A stretch of DNA of 64,000 bases from Bradyrhizobium sp. CCGUVB4N (GTDB lineage Bacteria; Pseudomonadota; Alphaproteobacteria; Rhizobiales; Xanthobacteraceae), in NCBI RefSeq assembly GCF_024199945.1, contig NZ_JANADP010000001.1, positions 1,798,001-1,862,000 on the forward strand. The letters run 5' to 3'. Below, piece after piece: positions 57,778-64,000 of this stretch. Every line of letters starts with the position of its first letter. The stretch's first letter is position 1. A model generated the notes under the pieces. It saw only the letters and a program-made list of their open reading frames with translations. It was not told where the DNA came from and ran no database searches. The position numbers and the translations under genes are program-made.

Positions 57778-59808
57778 CGCTCCTGATGATGATCCCTATC
57801 TCTGGTCGGAAGAGATAGAAGGCCCGAAAGCGCTCGAGTTTGTCGAGCCGCAGAATGGCAAAACTCCGCAGGTGTTCGGAGGAGCGACATTCACGCGAGA
57901 TCGTGACGCGCTGGCTTCGATCTAGGACCGGCCGGACAATATTCCCTATATCAGCCGGCGCGGCGACCATCTCTACAATCTTTGGAAAGATGCCAACAAT
58001 CCGCGGGGCCTCTGGCGTCGGACGACTCTGGATGAATTTCGAAAATCTAAGTCGTCATGGGATGTCCTACTCGATGTGGATCGGCTCGCGGCCATTGAAG
58101 CCGAGGACTGGCTTGTAAGCTCGACCGCCGTGCTGCCTGGGAGCTCGCACGTCCTACTTGCTCTGTCGCGGGGCGGCAGCGATGCTGTGACGCTGCGCGA
58201 GTTCGACATGATCACAAAGAGCTTGTGCCTGATGGGTTTGTGCTGCCGGAAGCGAGCCGCTTTGGTCGATCAGGACACGCTGCTATTGTCCAGCGCCTAC
58301 GGCGAGGGGATGGCGACATTGTCGGGCTATGCCAGGATCGTCCGATTGTGGCGCCGCGGTGACCCCATCGAACGAGCGGCGGTGGTGGTGTTCGAGATCG
58401 CGCCAGATCACATCGGTGTCAGTTGCAGGATCGATCGAACCGGCCAAGAGAAACGCGTCTGGTTCATCGATCAGCTGGACTTCTTCAATTCCCACACATG
58501 GCTCGGAACCGAGTCAGGGGCGAACATCAAGCTCGACCTTCCTGCCGATATCTGGCTGCAGGCGCATCAGGATTGGCTCCCGGTGAAGCTCCGCTCGGCT
58601 ACGGCAATCGCCGGAGTGATCTACCCGGCCGATACTCTGATCGGCATATCCTTGACAGCCTTTCTCGCTGGGAAGCGCAATTTCCCCGTCCTCTTAGTGG
58701 CTCGCCCTCGGCGAGTGTTGCCGGGGCTTTTCTGGTCGCGCGGTAAGCTCGTCCTCTCCATCCTAGACGAGTTGCGGCCGGTGTTCGAGATCAGCACGCC
58801 TTTCGCTACGACCTGGACCGCGAGCCGGTGAGCGTGCTTCCTGATACAGGCCTCGTTGATGTCTGGCCGCTTGATTGGGATCCATCGGAGAGTAATGGTG
58901 ACCTGCATGCAAAGATCCAGGATCCGCTCACGCCTCCGTTACTAATGCACTTGGAGCAGGGTGTCGCAGGCCCAACCGTGCTGAAGGAGGCGCCGAAGAC
59001 CCTTATCGCTGATGGTCTCGTGATAACCCAGCGAGAGGCGATCTCGGTCGACGGCGAGCGCATTCCCTATGTGCAGACCAGCCCGAAACAGGAGACGGGC
59101 GAGGTGCCCGTCCACATGAGCGGTGACGGCGGGTTCGGCATTTCAGTGAAGCCGTACTACAATTCTGCGCTCGGCAAACTGTGGCTCGAGCGAGGAGGCA
59201 CCACGGTGCAGGCCCATTTGCGCGGCGGCGAGTTCGGCACGCGCTGGCACGATGCCGGGCAGCTCGCCGGCAAGCGGCTCTCTCATGATGATTTCGCAAG
59301 TGTTGCGGCCGACCTTGTCCGGCGCGGCGTCACACAGGCAAAGCGGATCGCGGCCGAGGGCGGATCGAACGGCAGCATTCTCATCACCAATATGCTGACG
59401 CGCTACCCTAAGTGTTTCGGCGCGCCGTTCTGCACCATTCCGCTGATCAGCATGAGCCGCTACACGAAGCTGCTCGCGGGCGCGAGTTGAATCGCGGAAT
59501 TTGGCGATCCTGATAAGCCCCGAAGAATGGGAATGGCTCATGACCATTCCGCCTACCATATTGCCAAGCCCGGGCAGGACTACCCGCCGATCCTGATTGC
59601 GACGACGCGTCGGGACGATTGCGTTCATCCCGGACACGCCCGCAAGATGGTCGCCAAGCTTCAGGGGATTGGCTAGGAGGCTTATCTCTACGAGCCGAAC
59701 GCAGGCGGTCACGGCTATCGCAGGGACAACAAGGAGCATGCCAGCTTTCAGGTGCCGGGCTTTCAATTCCTGGAAAGTAAGATCGGCTGGCTGGGCGAGA
59801 AGGCGTAA
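57778..59808 (+). pseudogene. Prolyl oligopeptidase (S9 family), multiply interrupted
   Basis: Starts near DDDPYLWSEEIEG, typical of the S9A N-terminus. A stop follows DRDALAS; then SRRGDHLYNLWKDANNPRGLWRRTT is readable. A long open frame (58076-58831) covers the beta-propeller and ends with TGA. The next frame (58828-59490) carries SPKQETGEVPVHMSGDGGFG and the active-site region AEGGSNGSI, which keeps the nucleophile Ser. Further stops occur before HPGHARKMVAKLQ and PNAGGHGYR, where the catalytic His lies. At least four disruptions make it a pseudogene. The ancestral enzyme cut short proline-containing peptides. Confidence 0.88.
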
Positions 59809-60145
59809 GCGAGCTTCGCCCCTACGATCTCAATCGCTGGCCGGATTTCTAGGCGACCTGGACCAGCGCGAGATCCAAATCGAGCGCAGGTTTTTCGAGT
59901 TTGCGAACGCTCGTTCGATGCGTTCGTGCAAATCGATGTGTACCGCCCAGAGTTCTGCTCGCCAGTGACATATTCGCGTGACCCAACCGCGAGGTTTGCT
60001 TCTCGTTAAATGGGCCATCCCCAAGTTTGAAAAAAGTCAGGGGTATCCGATGAGTTCAAGAGGACTAGCACATGCAACTCAGGCGTGCTTGGCAGCTTTA
60101 CTTTATCCCTGCTAGATGTGCGCTCAGAATGCCAAGGGAGCTATT
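59809..60145. other. Spacer after the S9 pseudogene
   Basis: No gene recognised on either strand. Confidence 0.4.
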
Positions 60146-60331
60146 ATGGCCAAGACGCTGACTAAGAAGGCCGTACGTCGCGAGTACACGAAGACAGATG
60201 TGAAGGAACTGCGCGCACACTCGAGGGCGAAAACACCCGTTACGAAAATCGCGAAGCTTACAAAGCGAACGACCGGATCTCTGCGTCAGAAGGCGCGAAA
60301 GTTAGGCATCCCGCTCGGACACCGACGGTAG
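60146..60331 (+). CDS. Small basic protein with HTH-like repeat
   Basis: A 61-residue lysine- and arginine-rich protein from MAKTLTKKAVRREYTK. The part DVKELRAHSRAKTPVTKIAKLTKRTTGSLRQKARKLG reads like a helix-turn-helix (KIAKLTKRTTGSLRQKARKLGI), in the style of small rhizobial Myb/HTH-like proteins. It would bind nucleic acid. The frame opens at 60116, but the second ATG is better placed after GGGAG. No partner gene is nearby. Confidence 0.6.
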   Translation: MAKTLTKKAVRREYTKTDVKELRAHSRAKTPVTKIAKLTKRTTGSLRQKARKLGIPLGHRR

Positions 60332-61020
60332 TAAGCGCGCCGTGTGGATGGAAGCACGCGCGCGAAGCACCCCAAATCGAGTACATCGGAAACCAGAAGC
60401 TCAACGTCATCCGAGTTTGGTGTCTGCACTCGTCATCACCACCATCCACAGGCCATTCACCTGGGCCAGCTCGTGCTGCACGCAGGGCGGTGCTGGGCGA
60501 GCGTATGACGATGGCACGCTCGGTGGCGTCAAAAAGCTGCCACCGGGATCTCGCCGGCCACATCATCGAGCACACCTCTGTCGAAGAGGAGCGATTTTAT
60601 CGGACCGGCGCCGTGTCTTGCTCTTGCGAGAAGAGCGGTCTTCTTCGGCGCAATCAAACGCGCGCTCAGACGCCACTCTTCCATCGAGCCTTTAGGTTGG
60701 TCGCATGAAGGCCGACGGTCACCTCGGCCGCTGCTATCTCGATCGCGCTCATAGTGGAAGGCCTTCATTTCCAGATATTGGAAGTCATCCCTACTGTTCG
60801 GGCGGCGTTCTAGACGCGATGCCAACGTCAATTGATAGATGCCACTTCTCGAACTTGCATACAATTGAGCGGCTGTGTCACTGCTAGGCAGCAAATTGGC
60901 CATGTCAGCGTTCGAATCGGCCGTTTTCCGCGAACGTTCGTCAGGATCTGCCGTACTGCTTTGCATGCAGCTTATCCAATCTCGCTAGTCCCTCCTCAGC
61001 TAAATTTGTCGGGAGGTAGC
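60332..61020. other. Gene-free stretch
   Basis: Only short frames without family signal on both strands. Confidence 0.4.
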
Positions 61021-61021
61021 T

Positions 61022-62111
61022 AAAGCACAGGCGTAGATGCTGGCCATTTCGTGGGCCATAATGACGGCCATGCACAAGTTGCACGTCGTGCTCACTGCGC
61101 GCAAGCTCAGTGCAAGTCTCAGCCTCAATTCCATGGGCGAGCCGTACCCAAAACGAGAAACCGCCGCTTGGGAGGAGATAGTCTGGCTCACAAACCGACT
61201 ATCCCGCAGCAACGTGTTCAAGATATCGCGCTGGGCCACGATAATGTCGGCGTAGCTGCACAATTTGCGTATAAAGTGCGTCCGACTGCAGAAACGATAG
61301 AACAATATTGCTGACGCCGCCGTCGCATTTGAGGCGTGCCGACCTGATGATAACATCCGAATCTGCAAGGACCCAACCCACCCGCAATTCCGGTCCAGCC
61401 AGCTTGGAGATGCCGTGGATATTTATGACGTTGCCGCCCGCGGCAGCCAATCAGCTACGCCGTTGTACGACAACTCCGAATAGAAGAGATCCTGTACCAG
61501 CGCCACCCCGTGCTGGGCTAGCATCGTTGCAAGGCGGGCCATATGGGCGCGGTCGGATTATGAAATGCTGGCGACGTGAAAAAGTTTCACGCGGGCATTG
61601 CGGCGCAAGGTCGATTCAAGCTCGCTCAGATCGACGCCGTCGGCACTCATCCCAAGCTGGAGAATGATGGCCCCCGCGATCGAAAAGGTACGCAGTGCAC
61701 CGAGGTAAGACGGGTCCTCAGTCAGGACCGCATCGCCCGGGTCGAGCCAGGCATCGCCAACCAATTGCTGAGCCTGTGAAGCACCAGCGGTAAGGATCAC
61801 CTCCTGATGCCGTAAATTACAACGTTGTGCGAGCCTTGTCCGCAGCTTCGGCAAACCAACCGCATCCGTTTACTGAAGCAGATTGGCGGTTGTGACACCG
61901 GTATCTTGGCTTAATGCGTGCGGCCAGGCCAGCTCTGAGAACATGTCGGATCGGGTAGCCCATACGCGAAATTGATGGCGTGCTTCGCACTTGAGTAGTT
62001 GAACGGCGCAAAGCCCTGAGCAAGCGAGCTGCGTCGGACCGGCAGGTTCATGGCTTCCTCATTTGTATCCCGCCAATTTTGCGTGAGCTTGGCGCCTGCG
62101 AAAGCGCTCAT
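61022..62111 (-). pseudogene. Class I/II PLP aminotransferase (MocR/2-aminoadipate type), frameshifted
   Basis: Reading leftward, MNLPVRRSSLAQGFAPF and INFAYGLPDP open the gene. RTRLAQRCNLRHQEVILTAGASQAQQLV and DPGDAVLTEDPSYLGALRTF follow in a second frame. A further frame has MLAQHGVALVQDLFYSELSYNG, and another has NVINIHGISKLAGPELRVGWVLAD with the PLP lysine. At least three frame changes are needed. The start (62111 or 62051) overlaps or touches the end of the MetRS-like gene, so it was the third gene of that cluster. It cannot make an active enzyme. Confidence 0.82.
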
Positions 62112-63648
62112 TGTACGCTGCGATGAATTCCGTGGGTACCGCGGCGCTGAGTGGGAAGTCTATCTTTGGTGGCAGGCCGGCTTTTGGTGCCAGTTTGCCG
62201 AAGGAGGGCTGCCATGCTGTCCCGAAGAAATGCCGGCCATATCGGAGCGCAAGCTCAGGTACCACAGGATAGAGCAGGCTCAGGAACAGCGAGATCTCGA
62301 CGGCGTTCCACATGCCGCTGTTGTCACGCGCAAAATCGGCGACCTCGAAGTACCTATCGACGATATCAAGGGCATCCCAGAATCGGAGGTCCTCGATTGC
62401 ATCCGCGTAACGCTGAGCGAGGATGCGTAGACGGGATCTAAGACGTCTAGTGTCCAGCGTGCGCGCGTTGTTGGCGTATTGGCCCAATGCATCTTCCCAG
62501 ACCCGGAGGTGCGATGCCGCCGTGATTAGCCGATCAATATCGAACTCGTTTTCGTCTCTGCCGAATGGCCGTGCAATTCGGGCGAGCGCGTAACGCACGA
62601 CGTTGGGGTCCACCTCGCGCGCGACCTCGTCGACCCAAAGCGCATGGTCGCGGCTGGTCGAAAACGTTTCGCCTTCGAGCTTGTAGAAATCCTGGATTGA
62701 GTGGTTTGCCGGAATTGGATAACCACGTGCGAGCAGGGCGCCGGTCACACCTATTGTGTAGTAGAAGCGGTTGTCCTGGCCCATGAAAAACACAAGCCGG
62801 GTGGTGGGATCGTGCATGGTTGATTTTGCGTCCAAAAACTCGTTGGCGCATTGCTCGCGAATTCCGGTGTCGAAGCACCACAAGCCCTCAAACCACGTGA
62901 GCAGGGTTTGACCGGACAAACGTTCCGGCTGTAGTAGCTCTATACCATGACTGAAGTGACGCGACATCGGCAAACCCCGCATATCGTGGGCCAGCCAAGA
63001 TCGCGCCTTGTCTCGTATGGGCTCGGCCCAGTCGCTTTGTCCAATTGCTTTGTCCAGCGCATGCGCGAGGCGAGGCGTATCGAACACGGCATGCTCGACG
63101 GTCCTCAGGACAAGATTATGGCCGCATGTCGTGTGCCGGGCATTGCGTAATGTGGCGTGGCGAACTGCCAGTCCACAGTTCTCGCACAGGTTACTGTCGG
63201 TAGGTGAATTGCATGCCGGACAATTGCCGACTGCTAGCGAGTCCGCGACAAATTCATCGCAATGCTCGCAATAGAGTTGGACACCCTTGCGGACTTTGAC
63301 GTAACCAGCCTCCTGCAGCTCGCAGAAGATCGCGAGAGCATTCTCCTTATGTAGCTCGCTGGATGTGCGAACGAAGACATCAGGCGTGATGTGCACTGCA
63401 CGGAGGCACTGCAGGATCTCGTCAATGTACTTTTGCGCGACCTCGCCGACGGGTTGCCCGAGCTTTCGCGCTTTTTGAAGCGTATACGTGCCGTGCTCAT
63501 CTGCGCCCGTGATGAAGTGCGCGCGATGGCCGGCCATACGCTGAAAGCGCACGAAGATGTCGGCGAGCAAGTATACGCCGCCGACATGACCGAGATGCAA
63601 TTTGCCGTTAGGGCAGGAGGGAGCCGGACATACGAAATAGGTGCGCAT
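62059..63648 (-). CDS. Methionyl-tRNA synthetase-like protein with altered KMSKS loop
   Basis: A 529-residue class I synthetase-like protein. The HIGH motif is HLGH (18-21), followed by FITGADEHG (46-53). The zinc-knuckle region YCEHCDEF (126-133), CPAC, CENC and a later Cys is of the two-knuckle type seen in archaeal and eukaryotic MetRS. The catalytic KMSKS loop reads TFSTS (328-332), with both lysines replaced by threonine. The helical anticodon-binding-like domain is present, but the C-terminal EMAP-type domain is absent. It starts 1 bp after the cupin stop and overlaps the aminotransferase pseudogene. It is unlikely to be the housekeeping enzyme; a role in activating an amino acid for a small molecule is inferred. 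Confidence 0.85.
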   Translation of the reverse strand: MRTYFVCPAPSCPNGKLHLGHVGGVYLLADIFVRFQRMAGHRAHFITGADEHGTYTLQKARKLGQPVGEVAQKYIDEILQCLRAVHITPDVFVRTSSELHKENALAIFCELQEAGYVKVRKGVQLYCEHCDEFVADSLAVGNCPACNSPTDSNLCENCGLAVRHATLRNARHTTCGHNLVLRTVEHAVFDTPRLAHALDKAIGQSDWAEPIRDKARSWLAHDMRGLPMSRHFSHGIELLQPERLSGQTLLTWFEGLWCFDTGIREQCANEFLDAKSTMHDPTTRLVFFMGQDNRFYYTIGVTGALLARGYPIPANHSIQDFYKLEGETFSTSRDHALWVDEVAREVDPNVVRYALARIARPFGRDENEFDIDRLITAASHLRVWEDALGQYANNARTLDTRRLRSRLRILAQRYADAIEDLRFWDALDIVDRYFEVADFARDNSGMWNAVEISLFLSLLYPVVPELALRYGRHFFGTAWQPSFGKLAPKAGLPPKIDFPLSAAVPTEFIAAYNERFRRRQAHAKLAGYK

Positions 63649-63649
63649 G

Positions 63650-63979
63650 TCAATCCCACCAGATGGAGAGGAGTTTCAGCGTATCCTCCTGGCTGAGATT
63701 GCGGAGGGCATAGGTCTGGTGCGGGGGCATGTAGAACAAAGTCACGTCCTTTACCGACCGGCTGTGCCCGCCGGCTTCGAAGTCTCCCTCGCCGGAAATC
63801 AGCACCCACAATTCGTGTTCGTGGTGCGCATGCAGATCGACCGCCCCGCCGGGCGTGACCTCAACGACCGAGGCACCGAACTCGGGGCTGAGATCGTCCG
63901 GCAAACGTACCAGCAAGCGGCAAACCAGCACGCCATATTCGGTTCGCATCAGGGAGCGATCGATCTGCTTCGTGTACAC
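63650..63979 (-). CDS. Cupin-domain protein
   Basis: A 109-residue single cupin. Motif 1 is GGAVDLHAHHEHELWVLISGEGDFE with three His and a Glu for a metal, and motif 2 is FYMPPHQTYALRNLS with a His. The barrel is complete. It is cotranscribed with the MetRS-like gene (1 bp apart). Metal-binding cupins act as dioxygenases, isomerases or sensors. It begins 22 bp from the window edge with MYTKQIDRSLM, so a more upstream operon member may lie outside. Confidence 0.85.
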   Translation of the reverse strand: MYTKQIDRSLMRTEYGVLVCRLLVRLPDDLSPEFGASVVEVTPGGAVDLHAHHEHELWVLISGEGDFEAGGHSRSVKDVTLFYMPPHQTYALRNLSQEDTLKLLSIWWD

Positions 63980-64000
63980 GACGTCTTTCTTTTAAGAGTT

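Overview
The window looks like a piece of an integrated accessory or symbiosis island from a rhizobial alphaproteobacterium, most likely Bradyrhizobium-like. The inference rests on high GC, very dense insertion sequences (IS21, IS5, IS630, ISL3, IS701, ISNCY, IS66, IS110, IS256 and IS3 types plus a serine-recombinase element), a duplicated-looking bio/pan vitamin cluster of the kind known from rhizobial symbiosis islands, and many decayed genes. No nod, nif, fix, rRNA or tRNA gene was recognised, so genus and island assignment are inferred.

Layout. 0-0.2 kb: right end of an IS21-type element, identical over 229 bp to a full copy at 42.5-45.9 kb. 0.65-12.9 kb: vitamin and small-metabolism block. 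A pabA/pabB pair (pabB broken) and a Dabb gene read leftward; bioB-panD-bioF-bioD-bioA and panB-panC read rightward, followed by a TauD-like gene. bioB and bioA each carry a one-base loss in a homopolymer and bioF carries an in-frame TGA, so only panD and bioD look whole in that operon. 13.0-14.5 kb: IS630 element. 15.5-17.5 kb: a methyl-accepting chemotaxis protein. 18.0-20.4 kb: ISL3 element abutting the 3' part of an IS701 transposase. 20.5-25.0 kb: a double-domain CaiB/BaiF CoA-transferase and an acyl-CoA dehydrogenase. 25.3-27.3 kb: IS110 and IS5 remnants and a truncated FAD-linked oxidase. 27.8-34.5 kb: an intact six-gene catabolic operon, made of a spermidine/putrescine-type ABC importer (two permeases, ATPase, Tat-exported binding protein), an M20 amidohydrolase and a creatinase/ectoine-hydrolase-like M24 protein.

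35.0-38.9 kb: an ISNCY-type element lies 71 bp upstream of hamA, the DUF1837 nuclease of the Hachiman anti-phage system. hamB is reduced to its first ~165 codons by a TAG and a truncation next to an IS256 remnant. 39.6-41.8 kb: a diaminobutyrate-type aminotransferase and an enoyl-CoA hydratase. 41.9-46.3 kb: an IS5 element split by an IS21 element; removing the IS21 and one 6-bp target duplicate restores the IS5 transposase exactly in frame. 46.3-50.7 kb: IS debris and an EamA-family transporter. 50.7-56.3 kb: IS66 genes whose tnpB is split by a 3.4-kb serine-recombinase element, followed by an IS701 copy. 57.8-59.8 kb: a prolyl oligopeptidase pseudogene. 61.0-64.0 kb: a leftward cupin / methionyl-tRNA-synthetase-like / aminotransferase cluster. 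The synthetase has lost both lysines of its KMSKS loop and the aminotransferase is broken.

The functions that look live are pantothenate supply (panD, panB, panC), one import-and-hydrolysis pathway, CoA-thioester metabolism, chemotaxis and possibly the MetRS-like pathway. Biotin synthesis, PabB, Hachiman and several oxidoreductase or peptidase genes are in decay. No wholly new system is demonstrated; the strongest candidate for unusual biochemistry is the MetRS-like cluster at the right edge.
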